Origin: OMOG01 sp041485845
GTDB lineage: Bacteria; Acidobacteriota; Terriglobia; Bryobacterales; Bryobacteraceae
DNA length: 17,731 nucleotides
Direction: 5' to 3'
NCBI GenBank assembly: GCA_041485845.1
Contig: JBGPKH010000110.1
Location: 1-17,731, forward strand
Shown here: piece after piece, positions 1-8,153 of the stretch
How positions within the stretch are numbered: position 1 is the stretch's first letter
Layout of the letters: the number at the start of each line of letters is the position of its first letter
Position numbers and translations under genes: made by a program
Notes under the pieces: generated by a model
The model's database searches: none
Told to the model about the DNA's origin: nothing
The model's input: the letters and a program-made list of their open reading frames with translations, nothing else

Positions 1-190
1 AACGGTTGTAATGAACTATCCTCATGACGAATTGAACCAAGTGACGGCAGACTGGGTAAGCGCTTTGGTGCGTGTGGTTTAGATGGAGGTTCCAGTCCCG
101 GTCTTGTACCCTGCCGTACATCCGGCAAAACTGGGCTGAGGAGGTCCTGTTTTCCGCAGATTGGGGTTCCGCCACTTGTCCGAGAAATCC

Positions 191-220
191 GGCGAAGTCC
201 GGCGAAGTCCGGCGAAGTCT
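191..220. repeat. 3x10-bp perfect tandem repeat upstream of tRNA
   Basis: The unit GGCGAAGTCC occurs three times head to tail; the last copy ends in T instead of C. The preceding bases (AAATCC) resemble the end of another unit. It lies about 50 bp upstream of the tRNA and outside any convincing reading frame. Bases 1-190 show no supportable gene. The repeat is probably slippage-derived, and no function is visible. Confidence 0.85.
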
Positions 221-248
221 CCCTGAATCGCGTCCCGACCGCCTGGTT

Positions 249-257
249 TGCTACACT
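249..257 (+). promoter_or_regulatory. Extended -10 promoter for the tRNA
   Basis: TGCTACACT at 249-257 is an extended -10 element (TGn followed by TACACT, 4 of 6 matches to TATAAT). It sits 12 bp before the mature tRNA 5' end, which would put the transcription start near 264. No good -35 hexamer is seen at the expected distance, as is common for extended -10 promoters. Inference from motif and position only. Confidence 0.4.
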
Positions 258-269
258 TGGGACTGGGAC

Positions 270-346
270 GGCGGCGTAGCTCAGCTGGCTAGAGCGAGGG
301 TCTCATAATCCCTAGGTCGGGCGTTCGAGTCGCCCCGCCGCCACCA
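270..346 (+). tRNA. tRNA-Met (anticodon CAT), probably elongator
   Basis: A full cloverleaf can be drawn. The acceptor stem is GGCGGCG (270-276) with CGCCGCC (336-342). The D stem is GCTC/GAGC, and the anticodon loop CTCATAA (302-308) carries CAT at 304-306. The T stem is GGGCG/CGCCC with loop TTCGAGT. Discriminator A343 is followed by an encoded CCA at 344-346. The last anticodon-stem pair is a T301-T309 mismatch. The first acceptor pair is a normal G-C, and the anticodon stem lacks the three stacked G-C pairs next to the loop, so it is not an initiator. A CAT anticodon can also belong to tRNA-Ile2 (lysidine-modified), which cannot be excluded by eye. The 184 bp after it (347-530) show no gene and no clear terminator. 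Confidence 0.92.
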
Positions 347-530
347 TTCCTTTTCAACGGCTTGCAGCGATTCGAGTGCGCGTTTGTCAGCGGAGACGGG
401 GAGAAATGGCCGCGGGGACCGCCGCCAGCGCAACCCATCCGGCACACCATGGCGAACGCGGAGACCACCGTTCCGGGATCTGCAACGCGCGGGTTCCCTG
501 AATGGCAAGAACTGAGGAGCTTAGTTTAGT

Positions 531-962
531 TTACGCCGCCGGCGGTGGCTGCTGGTCATGCGTCGAACCGCTTTCCTCGACCGCCGGCCGCGCTGGTGCG
601 TCCAGATATTGCCGGACCGCACTGGCAAAGGTTCGGGTGTTAATCGGCTTGGTGATGTAGCCGTCGCAACCCGCGGCCAGCGCATTCTGCTTCTCCGCTG
701 CCATCGCGTAGGCCGACAATGCCACGATGATCACGCCCTGCAGCGAGGGGTCTTGCCGCAACCGGCGAGTCAGCTCCAGACCATCCATCCCGGGTAGTTG
801 GACATCCATGAGAATCAGTTTCGGGTGGTAGCTCCCGAGCGTCGAGAGCGCTTGCGCGGCGTCCTCAGCCAGCCGCACCTCGAAGCCTTCGCATTCCAGC
901 AGGATCTGCGTCAGGTCCCGGTTGTCGGCATTGTCGTCCACCACCAGAATCGATTCACCCAT
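531..962 (-). CDS. Stand-alone receiver-domain response regulator
   Basis: A single receiver (REC) domain of 143 aa with no output domain, of the CheY/DivK type. Acid-pocket residues D9 and D10, phospho-acceptor D53 (in LMDVQLPGMDG), S83 and K105 (ITKP) are all present, so it should be phosphorylatable. The C-terminal 25 residues are a Pro/Glu/Gln-rich tail. The ATG overlaps the 3' end of the hybrid kinase gene by 8 bp, and GGAGG lies about 7 nt upstream, which fixes the start and suggests translational coupling. As last gene of the operon, its likely role is to receive phosphate from the adjacent hybrid kinase or an HPt protein and pass the signal by protein contact. The partner is inferred from position. 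Confidence 0.9.
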   Translation of the reverse strand: MGESILVVDDNADNRDLTQILLECEGFEVRLAEDAAQALSTLGSYHPKLILMDVQLPGMDGLELTRRLRQDPSLQGVIIVALSAYAMAAEKQNALAAGCDGYITKPINTRTFASAVRQYLDAPARPAVEESGSTHDQQPPPAA

Positions 963-3813
963 TGGCTGCCTCCACGATTCTCATCGGCACTCCAACCCGT
1001 TTCAGGGCTCCGATAAGGTGGTCCGGACGAACGGGCTTGGTCAGGAACCCAACCACGGCAACCGGAATCTCGAGGTCCGCCCGCTCACAGCCGGAGATCA
1101 CGACCACCGGAGTGTTTCGATGCCTTTCTAAAGATCGAATCCGGTCCAGCGCTTCCCACCCAGGGCCATCCGGCAGTACCAGATCGAGTGTGATGGCGTC
1201 GAACTGCTCCCCGCGGCATTTCTCGTACGCCTCGGCGCAGGTCGCGGCCGTTTCCACAAGATAGCCGTTCGACTGCAGGATCCGGGTGAGCAGCAATTGG
1301 TCCAGTTTCTGATCGTCAATCACCAGGATCTTGGCAACGCCGCCGCTGCCTGCGGCCGTCACTGGCGCCCGCGGCAAGACGGCGAAAAATGTGCTGCCTT
1401 CGCCAGGCCTGCTGGCCACCCCCACTCTGCCCCCCTGGGCTTCGACGATGCGCTTGGTCAGCGCCAAACCCAGTCCCGTGCCCTGGTAGCGCTTGGCCGT
1501 CGTGGCGTCCAGTTGCTGAAACTCCACGAAGAGCCGCGCCAGGTCCTCTTCCGAGACTCCTATCCCTGTGTCGGACACCTCCAGGCGAAACTCGGCGGCG
1601 CCTTCGGATTTCAGGCGCACCACGACACAGCCTCTCTCGCCCGTGAATTTCAGCGCGTTCGACAGGTAGTTATAGAGGACCTGCCGGAGCCGGCCGGCGT
1701 CGATCGTGACCTCATCCACTCCCGCCTCGATTTCGGTTTCGATCCGGATGCGCTTCTCGGCAGCCAGCCCGCCCAGGATTCCGGTCACCTCCTGGACGAC
1801 CTGAGAAACGAACAGCCGCTCCGGACGAAACTCCAGGTGCCCGGCTTCGATCTTGCTGAGATCCAGCACGCCATTGATCAACTGAAGCAGGTGCGAGGAG
1901 CTGGCGTGGATGCGGCCGACGAACTCCCTGGGCCGCTCCGGAAGGGCGCCGAGTTTGCCGTCGTACAGCAGCTCGCTGAACCCGATGATGCCGTTCAGCG
2001 GCGATCGCAGCTCGTGAGACATGTTTGCCAGAAACTCACTCTTCATGCGGCTGGCCGCTTCAATCCGGCGGTTCCGGTCCTCCAGGATCAGGTTCTGGCT
2101 GCGCAGTTGTTCCTCCAGTTGCTTACGGTCCGTGATGTCGCTCATCGCCGCGAACACCACGCCCCGATCGAGTGCCGGGGTGGCACTGCCCACCAGCCAC
2201 TTGTAAGAGCCGCTCTTCGACAGGAAGCGGAGTTCCAGGTGGCGCACCTCGGCTCCGGAACGAAGACGGGAGCGAGCCTCAAGTGCAAGCTGCCGGTCCT
2301 CCGGGTGAACGAACTCGGCCCACGGCTTGGAACACATCTCCGCCGCGCTGAAGCCCAGCGTCTTCTCCCACGCCGGGTTCAGCCTCTGCATATATCCCTC
2401 CAGATCGGAGATGCACAGCATATCGAGCGAGACCGCAAAAAACCGATCCAGTTCACCGGCAATGCGGTGGCGCATTCGTTCGGTTTCGATGCTTTCCAGG
2501 GCAAAAGAAACGTCGGCAGCAAGTTCTGCCAGCAAGGCCACGTTCTCGCTATCGAAGTAATTCTTTTCGGCAGCATAGATCGTAATTGCGCCGATGGACC
2601 GCCCGCGGTTCACAATCGGAAACGCCGCCAGGGATCGGAAGGATCGTCCCAGGGCCTGCTCCCGGCAGGGCGCCAGGGATGGGTCCCCTACCAGGTCGTT
2701 GCAGACGACGTGCCGGCTTTCCCGGATGGCTCTGCCAACCGGCCCGCAGCATTCCGGCTCCCGGTTGGCGGTAATGCAGATGCCGTGAAGGTACTGCTCC
2801 TGTTGGGGACAACTGGCGCATTGGGTCAGCGCTCCGGTGCCCGCTTCCAGCAGGCCTAGCCAGGCCATTTGAAAGCCGCCTTCCTCGACGATAATGCGGC
2901 AAATCTCCTGGAAAAGCGCACGGCTCTCTCGCGTGCGCACAATGGTCTCGTTGACGTGAGTGAGGACCGAGTACAAGCGGTTCAACTGCTCGATCCGTTG
3001 TTGGGCAAAACGGCGCTCGGTGACGTTCTCGGCGATCATCTCGAGGCAGGAAGGACCGCCGTATTCATCGCGCAGGAGGCGCCCGGCGAGCCTGATGAGG
3101 AGCTGCGCCCCGTCTTTGCGTTTCCACCGGACCTCGGACTCTACCACCTGTACGCCGCCGCCGGCCGCCGTTAAGGGCCAGAGGACTTCCGGGCCCAGCG
3201 CGATACCGCCGGCTGCGCTGCCGTTCAGCAAATCGGCGGGCGCATCGTAGCCGAGCATCCCCGCCAGCGCGCCATTGGCATCCAGGAGGCGTCCATCCAC
3301 GGCGCTCAATCGGAGGATGCCGCAGGGAGCGCTTTGAATGAGAGAACGATAGCTGGCCTCCGAAGCCCGCAGCGCCTCTTCCGCCCGCGCCCGCTCCACC
3401 CGGAGCCGCGCTTCTTCCCGCGCGCGCCGGACCGCAATGGGGAGACGGGCCAGGCGATCCTTCAAAACGAAGTCCGCCACACCCTGCTTCAGGCATTCGA
3501 CCGCCTTCTCATCGCCGAGGGAGCCGGACACCAGGATGAACGGCGTCTGGATCCCCTCGGATTTCATCAGCTCAAAAACATCCATGCCGGTGGCGCACGG
3601 CATGCGGAAGTCGGAGAGGATCACGTCATAGGGCACTGTGCGCACCCGATCGATGAATTCGCCGGGTGTGACGGCTACGTCCCATGTCACATCGAAGTCT
3701 GAGGATCCGAGCGCCCGCAGGCACAGCTCAATGTCCTCGACGCAGTCCTCGAAAAAGAGCACCCGGAGCGGGCTTCTCGCGGTTCTTTCCTCAGACGCGG
3801 GACAGGATCTCAT
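955..3813 (-). CDS. Hybrid histidine kinase, REC-PAS-GAF-PAS-HisKA-HATPase-REC
   Basis: A 952-aa cytoplasmic kinase with no membrane segment or signal peptide. In order: N-terminal receiver (about 15-130; E22/D23, D68, K118), PAS (about 150-268), GAF (about 290-440), second PAS (about 452-565), HisKA with H600 in MSHELRSPLNG, HATPase with N box N715/N719, G1 box DTGIGV (748-753) and G2 box GTGLGL (778-783), then a C-terminal receiver (827-940; D833/D834, D877, S907, K926). All catalytic residues are intact. The GAF domain is unusually rich in cysteine (C332, C335, C346, C355, C356, C371, C383). The start ATG follows GGAGGG and overlaps the upstream receiver gene by 23 bp; the 3' end overlaps the next receiver by 8 bp. 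The N-terminal receiver suggests that it is itself modulated by phosphorylation. The input signal is not evident. Confidence 0.95.
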   Translation of the reverse strand: MRSCPASEERTARSPLRVLFFEDCVEDIELCLRALGSSDFDVTWDVAVTPGEFIDRVRTVPYDVILSDFRMPCATGMDVFELMKSEGIQTPFILVSGSLGDEKAVECLKQGVADFVLKDRLARLPIAVRRAREEARLRVERARAEEALRASEASYRSLIQSAPCGILRLSAVDGRLLDANGALAGMLGYDAPADLLNGSAAGGIALGPEVLWPLTAAGGGVQVVESEVRWKRKDGAQLLIRLAGRLLRDEYGGPSCLEMIAENVTERRFAQQRIEQLNRLYSVLTHVNETIVRTRESRALFQEICRIIVEEGGFQMAWLGLLEAGTGALTQCASCPQQEQYLHGICITANREPECCGPVGRAIRESRHVVCNDLVGDPSLAPCREQALGRSFRSLAAFPIVNRGRSIGAITIYAAEKNYFDSENVALLAELAADVSFALESIETERMRHRIAGELDRFFAVSLDMLCISDLEGYMQRLNPAWEKTLGFSAAEMCSKPWAEFVHPEDRQLALEARSRLRSGAEVRHLELRFLSKSGSYKWLVGSATPALDRGVVFAAMSDITDRKQLEEQLRSQNLILEDRNRRIEAASRMKSEFLANMSHELRSPLNGIIGFSELLYDGKLGALPERPREFVGRIHASSSHLLQLINGVLDLSKIEAGHLEFRPERLFVSQVVQEVTGILGGLAAEKRIRIETEIEAGVDEVTIDAGRLRQVLYNYLSNALKFTGERGCVVVRLKSEGAAEFRLEVSDTGIGVSEEDLARLFVEFQQLDATTAKRYQGTGLGLALTKRIVEAQGGRVGVASRPGEGSTFFAVLPRAPVTAAGSGGVAKILVIDDQKLDQLLLTRILQSNGYLVETAATCAEAYEKCRGEQFDAITLDLVLPDGPGWEALDRIRSLERHRNTPVVVISGCERADLEIPVAVVGFLTKPVRPDHLIGALKRVGVPMRIVEAANG

Positions 3814-4279
3814 CCTGAGTCCCTCCGTCGAAAGCCGTCTGGGGCGGCGGCTGGTTCACCACCAGCCAGTAGTAGCCGAGCCGTTTGATGGTCGTGCGGA
3901 ACTGCTCGAAATCAACGGGCTTTTGAATGTAGCTGTTGCCCCCCAACCGGTAGCCCTGCAGCATGTCCTGTTCCTGCTTGGATGAAGTCAGGATCACGAC
4001 CGGCAAGGCCCTGGTGCGCGGATCGCGTTTGATCCGTTGGAGCACTTCCAGACCGTCCACCTTCGGAAGTTTCAGGTCCAGCAGGATGAGCTTGGGGTGG
4101 CAGTCGGGGTCTCGCCCGCTGTACGGACCGCGGCAGAAGAGGAAATCCAACGCCTCTTCTCCGTCGCGCGCCACGTGGATCCGGTTGCAGACGTGTTCTT
4201 CGTTTAGGGCATGCATGGTCAGTTCCACGTCGTCCGGATCGTCCTCGACCAGCAGAATCTCGATTTTGTCTGTCAGCAT
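3791..4279 (-). CDS. Rcp1-like single-domain response regulator
   Basis: A 162-aa receiver of the cyanobacterial Rcp1 type, the family usually encoded next to phytochrome-like kinases. Typical features are the ILLVEDDPDDVEL start, the loop around RGPYSGRDPDCHP and the YYWLVVNQPP C-terminus. Acidic residues D13/D14, phosphosite D68 (LLDLKLP), T98 and K120 are intact. The start ATG overlaps the stop of the decayed kinase upstream by one base (TGATG), with GGGAGG about 7 nt before it. It was therefore once the coupled partner of that kinase. Its own kinase is now broken, so its phosphate source may be the hybrid kinase downstream or the related intact kinase at 8218-9819 (inference). Confidence 0.93.
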   Translation of the reverse strand: MLTDKIEILLVEDDPDDVELTMHALNEEHVCNRIHVARDGEEALDFLFCRGPYSGRDPDCHPKLILLDLKLPKVDGLEVLQRIKRDPRTRALPVVILTSSKQEQDMLQGYRLGGNSYIQKPVDFEQFRTTIKRLGYYWLVVNQPPPQTAFDGGTQDEILSRV

Positions 4280-4593
4280 CAGCTTCCTCCCGCCACGGTA
4301 TCTTCCCTTTCGGGCCCAGGCCGCGGCTCGCCCGGGGAATCCGGCGTGAAATAGAACGTCGCGCTCTTGTCCAGCTCCGCTTCGGCCCAGATGCGCCCGC
4401 CGTGCTTGTGAACGATGCGCTGCACCGTCACCAGACCGACGCCCGTTCCTTCGAAGTCTTCCCGGCGATGCAGGCGGTGGAAGACCCCGAACAGCTTATC
4501 GGCATATTTCATGCTGAACCCCACTCCGTTGTCGCGCACGAGAACAGCACCGGCTGGCCTTGGTCACGGCTCTGGCCCACCCTCGAAGACCTC
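4279..4593 (-). pseudogene. Decayed histidine kinase, ATPase-domain tail only
   Basis: The open part (4279-4539, from GTG) encodes 86 aa matching only the last third of a phytochrome-like kinase ATPase domain. It has the G1 box RDNGVGF, then KLFGVFHRLH, the G2 box EGTGVGL and a HGG motif. It resembles the end of the intact kinase at 8218-9819. Further upstream the homology continues out of frame: a segment reading VGQSRDQGQPVLF lies in another frame at about 4545-4580, and an in-frame TGA blocks the original frame. The HisKA, N box and sensor regions are absent. The 199 bp between this remnant and the CpaE-like gene (4594-4792) contain nothing recognisable beyond a 5-bp hairpin at 4767-4779. 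Frameshift plus 5' deletion is the simplest reading. Without its dimerisation domain and H box it cannot autophosphorylate. Confidence 0.8.
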
Positions 4594-4792
4594 ATTCGGA
4601 TCAGCTACTTCCAACACAGAGCCCGAGCCCGAGCGGCCTCAGGTCAGGTCAGCCCCCCGGACCCCGCCGGCAGTCCGGCTCAGACGTTGCCGTGGAAATA
4701 CAGCCGAACCGGGCTGCTACCTTTCACACCCTGTCTATCGGCGCTTCTGGCGGAGTTCTTTAGAGGGAAGTGCGACTTCTTATGAGCCGGCA

Positions 4793-5965
4793 TCAAGCCG
4801 CCAGGAAACGCACGGATCCCGAGTTCAGCCGCCGCGCCACATACTGGACAGTCTGAGAAAAGGGCATATCGGGACGGCTGAGCACCGGCAGCGCCTCGGG
4901 TTCCCCCGCGGTGTACAAATCGGCTGCCGGCGGGACGACGCCGATGATTCCGCAGCCCAGCCGCCTGCTGAATTCCGCGGGCGTGAGGAATTCGGTGAAA
5001 GGAGTCTTGTTGATGAGGACTGCGCCCACGGCGCCGGGGCGCCCGGCGATGGCCTGGAGAGCCGGCATCTTGGCCATTGCGGCTTCGAGACCAATACGGT
5101 TGCGTTCCACAACCAGCGTGGTTAACGACGAATGTTGAATCACTTCCTCAATCGACGGTGCAAAGATCGAAGGCACGTCGACCAGCGTATAGTCCGCCAT
5201 GGCGCGCGCGACCCCCAACAGGGCACGCGCCTGCTCCGGCGAGACGGGACGGTGGTCCTCCGCCCGCTGCGGTCCGCACAGGGCTCGAAAGCCGGCGCCG
5301 AAATCCTCCAGGCAGGAGGTCACGGCTTCGCGCGAAATCATTTCGGGTGCGCCCCGGAGAAGGGTTGAGATATCCCACGACGGCGAATGGTTTAACAGCA
5401 CCGCGAAAGAGCCGTATTCCGGCACCAGTTCGATCGCCATCACGGTCTTGCCGGCCTGGGCCAACGCGGCGGCGAGATTGACCACCAGGGTGGTGGTTCC
5501 CGCGCCTCCCTTGGCGCCGATGAAGCTGAATATCTTCCCGTTCTTGACGGCTTTACCGGAGTCCTGGCGCTGGAGCCGGTTGCGCTCCACGGCATGGCGG
5601 ATGCGCTGCACCAGGAAACGATCCCGGATCTCGCTCTTGATCAGATATTCGTCGGCGCCGGCGCGGACGGCTTGCAGGGCCAGGGCTTCGTCTTCGTGGC
5701 CCGTCAACACAATGACGGCCCGATCCCCGGCTCTTTGCCGGACGCAGGCGAAGGTGTCGAAACCACTGCTGTCGGGGAGGTTCAGATCCAGCAGAACGGC
5801 TTGAAAGTCCCCTTCCGCGAGGCGCTCGAGGCCGGTGCGAAGATCGCCCGCCCACTCCACTGCCACGGGCGTGCCGCCTCCTTTGGCGAGGACATGTTGG
5901 ATCAGCCTGGCCGCGTCCGGCTCGTCTTCGATCAATAAAACGGATAACTCGGATTCCTGCTGCAT
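4793..5965 (-). CDS. Receiver-CpaE/ParA-family ATPase fusion (copy 1)
   Basis: A 390-aa protein starting at ATG 5965, preceded by GAGGAG with 5-nt spacing and 7 bp after the upstream stop; an upstream in-frame extension lies inside the neighbouring gene and is discarded. Residues 7-125 are a receiver (E13/D14, D60 in LLDLNLPDSSG, T88, K110). Residues 143-385 are a CpaE/MinD-type P-loop ATPase with deviant Walker A AKGGAGTTT (151-159) and Walker-B-like D263 (LVDVPS). The usual DLD after the second strand is replaced by IELVPE. CpaE/TadZ proteins position Flp pilus machinery, but no pilus genes occur in this window. A role as a phosphorylation-controlled localisation or scaffold ATPase is inference. 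Last gene of a three-gene operon. Confidence 0.9.
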   Translation of the reverse strand: MQQESELSVLLIEDEPDAARLIQHVLAKGGGTPVAVEWAGDLRTGLERLAEGDFQAVLLDLNLPDSSGFDTFACVRQRAGDRAVIVLTGHEDEALALQAVRAGADEYLIKSEIRDRFLVQRIRHAVERNRLQRQDSGKAVKNGKIFSFIGAKGGAGTTTLVVNLAAALAQAGKTVMAIELVPEYGSFAVLLNHSPSWDISTLLRGAPEMISREAVTSCLEDFGAGFRALCGPQRAEDHRPVSPEQARALLGVARAMADYTLVDVPSIFAPSIEEVIQHSSLTTLVVERNRIGLEAAMAKMPALQAIAGRPGAVGAVLINKTPFTEFLTPAEFSRRLGCGIIGVVPPAADLYTAGEPEALPVLSRPDMPFSQTVQYVARRLNSGSVRFLAA

Positions 5966-5972
5966 AATCTCC

Positions 5973-7007
5973 TCAGTGTTCTGGTGAAGGCCGTACCATG
6001 CCGATGTACGAATCGATCTGGTCCAACAGGGCCTCGATGGCGGCGGCGTTATCGTCTTTGGCCGCCGCCTCGAGTGCTCTGCCGATATCGGTGAGCTCGG
6101 CAAAACCGTAGGCGGCCCCCGTGCCTTTCAGATTGTGCCCGGCCTTGCGCAGAGCGGCGAAGTCCCCATTCTTCAGCGCACGTTCCAGGCTATTCAAGTC
6201 CGCGCGCTGGTGATCGAGGTAGCCGGCGCGCAGGTCCGCCAGCCCGGGAGCCACGTCGGGGTCGCGCTGCGCCAGATCGCGGCAGAGACGGATCACCGAC
6301 CGGAAACGGCTGCGCGCTCTGGCCGTGGAGGCGTTCGAGAGCCGTTCCGCCCGCTCCAGATAGTCGGCCAACTCGTAATGCTGCAGGCCTCCCACAACTC
6401 CCGCCAGCCGGTGTAAACCGGTCCGGGCGCCGGGCGCAAACTGCGAATCCGGCAAACCCGCTTCAATCGCATCCAGCAGTTTTTCGGCCTCTTTCCGGCG
6501 ATCGGCTGCCGGGGTGGCTGGAAGGGGCAGGAAGGCCGCGTGGTTCGGCGGCTCTGGCCAGGGCGTTTCGAGAAATGCCCGCACCTGCCCGGGCAAGGTA
6601 CGCGCATCGACCGGTTTTCCGATGTTTCCGTCGAACCGGCCACCCGGCTGGGGACTGTCCTGCGGGCCTGTCCGCGTCTCGCTTAATGCCACGATCGGTA
6701 CGGGGGCCAGTTCCTCGTCCCCCAGCAGACGGCGCGCCAACCGCGTCCCATCCGCGTCGGGAACTTGCGGGTCCAGCAGGATCAAATCCGGGTGGCAAGA
6801 AGAGAGTTTCCGGATCGCCGACTCGGCGTTGCCGGCGGTCTCCAGGCGATACGTTTCGTCGGCCAGCGCCAGGCACATGGCGCGCAGGCTGTCAGGATGG
6901 TCGTCGATGATGAAAACTGTCTTCCGCCCGGCCCCTGGCGCCGGTCTCGCGGCCGCCACGGCGGGCTCCTTCCGCCGCCCCAGGGTTGCCAGTAAGGTGC
7001 GGATCAT
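5973..7007 (-). CDS. Receiver plus two histidine phosphotransfer (HPt) domains
   Basis: A 344-aa cytoplasmic protein. The start chosen is ATG 7007: it forms an ATGA overlap with the upstream stop and follows GGGGAG at 5 nt. A longer frame from 7052 lacks this support. Residues 28-146 form a receiver (D35/D36, D79 in LLDPQVPDADG, S109, K131). Residues about 255-335 are a clear HPt domain with H291 in AGHNLKGTGAAYGF. Residues about 170-250 look like a second, more divergent HPt with H199 in LHRLAGVVGGLQ followed by the matching LADYLERAE helix. HPt proteins shuttle phosphate between receiver domains, so this is the obvious relay hub of the cluster. The HPt 1 assignment is less certain than HPt 2. 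Confidence 0.88.
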   Translation of the reverse strand: MIRTLLATLGRRKEPAVAAARPAPGAGRKTVFIIDDHPDSLRAMCLALADETYRLETAGNAESAIRKLSSCHPDLILLDPQVPDADGTRLARRLLGDEELAPVPIVALSETRTGPQDSPQPGGRFDGNIGKPVDARTLPGQVRAFLETPWPEPPNHAAFLPLPATPAADRRKEAEKLLDAIEAGLPDSQFAPGARTGLHRLAGVVGGLQHYELADYLERAERLSNASTARARSRFRSVIRLCRDLAQRDPDVAPGLADLRAGYLDHQRADLNSLERALKNGDFAALRKAGHNLKGTGAAYGFAELTDIGRALEAAAKDDNAAAIEALLDQIDSYIGMVRPSPEH

Positions 7008-7927
7008 GGCTGCTCCCCGGCTCCGGCGTAAGAGATGCCGGTCAAGATCCAAGGTTTGGCGATCCTACCGCCGGAAACCGCGCTTTCCGACAAAGATCGA
7101 GTCCATCGCCGGGTGCTGCGGGCGTGGGTGGACAGCAGCCGCTTCACCCGGTTGAGCAGAAGGTTCGGGCTCACCGGCTTGCCGAGATACTCGTCGGCGT
7201 AAAGCGCAGACCCGCGCATGACGTCGGTGGGATCGTCGCAGCCCGTCAACAGAATCACCGGAAGCGTTTGAAGGCCGGGATCGCGCCGAACGGTCTCCAG
7301 CACCTCGAACCCATCCATCTTTGGCATTTTGACATCGAGCACCATGAGGTCCGGGACGAGTTCGCGTGCCAGCCGTAAAGCCGTCAGCCCATTCTCCGCC
7401 GTCCGGCAGGCGATCCCGTCGTTGCGCAGCGTGGCATCGACCAGGGCGATCAACTCCGGATCGTCGTCGGCCAGCAGCACCAGGGGTTCCCGCCTGGATT
7501 CCCGGGCGGCAGCGGCACCAGAACTGCCGGGACACTCGAGCAGACGAAAAAGGCGTACCAGCAGTTCGGCCTCCGACCAGGGTTCGTTCAGGAAATCGCG
7601 AGGCCAGCGGTAGGCGGCGCCGACCCCTTCCAATAGCGCTTGGCTGGGGCCGGTCACCAGAATTGGCGCAGACGATGCGGCGGCCGCCCGCAGCCCCTCC
7701 GGGCTCATGCTGACCAGCTTAATCAGCGTCGCATCGCAAACCCGCGCGGATTCGTTGAGCAGGCGCTCATCGAAAGGCATAGCCAGCGACCTGGCGCCGT
7801 AAAGCACACCGGATATTCTTTCTGCCTCGCCGGCATCGAATCCGCACAAACCGAAGCGACGCCCCGCCAGCGCGGCCGTAATCTCCAGCGCCCGTGCGGG
7901 TTTCCCGGATTGCTCCACCGTCCTCAT
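7004..7927 (-). CDS. Pseudo-receiver/receiver tandem response regulator
   Basis: A 307-aa protein. Residues 148-268 are a canonical receiver (D154-D156, D198 in MVLDVKMPKMDG, T228, K250 in LGKP). Residues about 22-132 have receiver-like size and alternating strand/helix pattern but no conserved acid pocket, and a lysine (K70, in CDATLIKL) stands where the phospho-aspartate would be, so this half is probably a degenerate receiver used for protein contact. The C-terminal 40 residues are Ser/Arg-rich with no known output domain. The ATG at 7927 has no convincing ribosome-binding site. It is the first gene of the 7927-4793 operon and overlaps the REC-HPt gene by 4 bp, which suggests it feeds that relay. 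Confidence 0.85.
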   Translation of the reverse strand: MRTVEQSGKPARALEITAALAGRRFGLCGFDAGEAERISGVLYGARSLAMPFDERLLNESARVCDATLIKLVSMSPEGLRAAAASSAPILVTGPSQALLEGVGAAYRWPRDFLNEPWSEAELLVRLFRLLECPGSSGAAAARESRREPLVLLADDDPELIALVDATLRNDGIACRTAENGLTALRLARELVPDLMVLDVKMPKMDGFEVLETVRRDPGLQTLPVILLTGCDDPTDVMRGSALYADEYLGKPVSPNLLLNRVKRLLSTHARSTRRWTRSLSESAVSGGRIAKPWILTGISYAGAGEQP

Positions 7928-7940
7928 ATGTTACGTATCG

Positions 7941-7979
7941 GCTGAAAGGCTCAGGGGCATGAGGGAAAGGGGGTCCGTG
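7941..7979 (+). repeat. Direct repeat, left copy
   Basis: This 39-bp stretch starts GCTGAAAGGCTCAGGGGCAT and ends GGGGGTCCGTG. It matches 9998-10035 at all but two positions plus one G in a run. The two copies are in the same orientation and bracket the CHASE3 kinase and the broken receiver. It lies just upstream of the 7004-7927 gene. It could be an interspersed genomic repeat or a recombination scar. Confidence 0.85.
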
Positions 7980-8153
7980 TCAATCGCACGTGCAGTTCAC
8001 AGAGTCAAGATCGCGTCCCCAGAAAACCTGGTTTCAACCACCTCTCCACTGATTAATGACCTTAATGTTGAAGGTATTCTTGTTTACAATCTCGATCTAA
8101 GAATCTAAGCAACATAGGACCTCGAAACTCGACAGATTAGTACTTTTGGTGAA

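Noticed and set aside
191..220. CRISPR-like array
   Set aside because: Three contiguous 10-bp units without spacers are a simple tandem repeat; no cas gene is present.
281..508. Minus-strand ORF whose C-terminus reads RRGDSNARPRDYETLALAS
   Set aside because: It is the reverse complement of the tRNA read as protein, a well-known database artefact.
270..530. Integrative element attached at tRNA-Met
   Set aside because: No integrase gene and no second copy of the tRNA 3' end found by eye in the window.
1297..2859. 520-aa plus-strand open frame opposite the hybrid kinase
   Set aside because: It lies antisense to a gene with intact kinase motifs; the product has no recognisable domain and is a GC-rich shadow frame.
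4793..5965. Tad/Flp pilus locus
   Set aside because: Only the CpaE-like ATPase type is present; no pilin, CpaF, secretin or prepilin peptidase gene.
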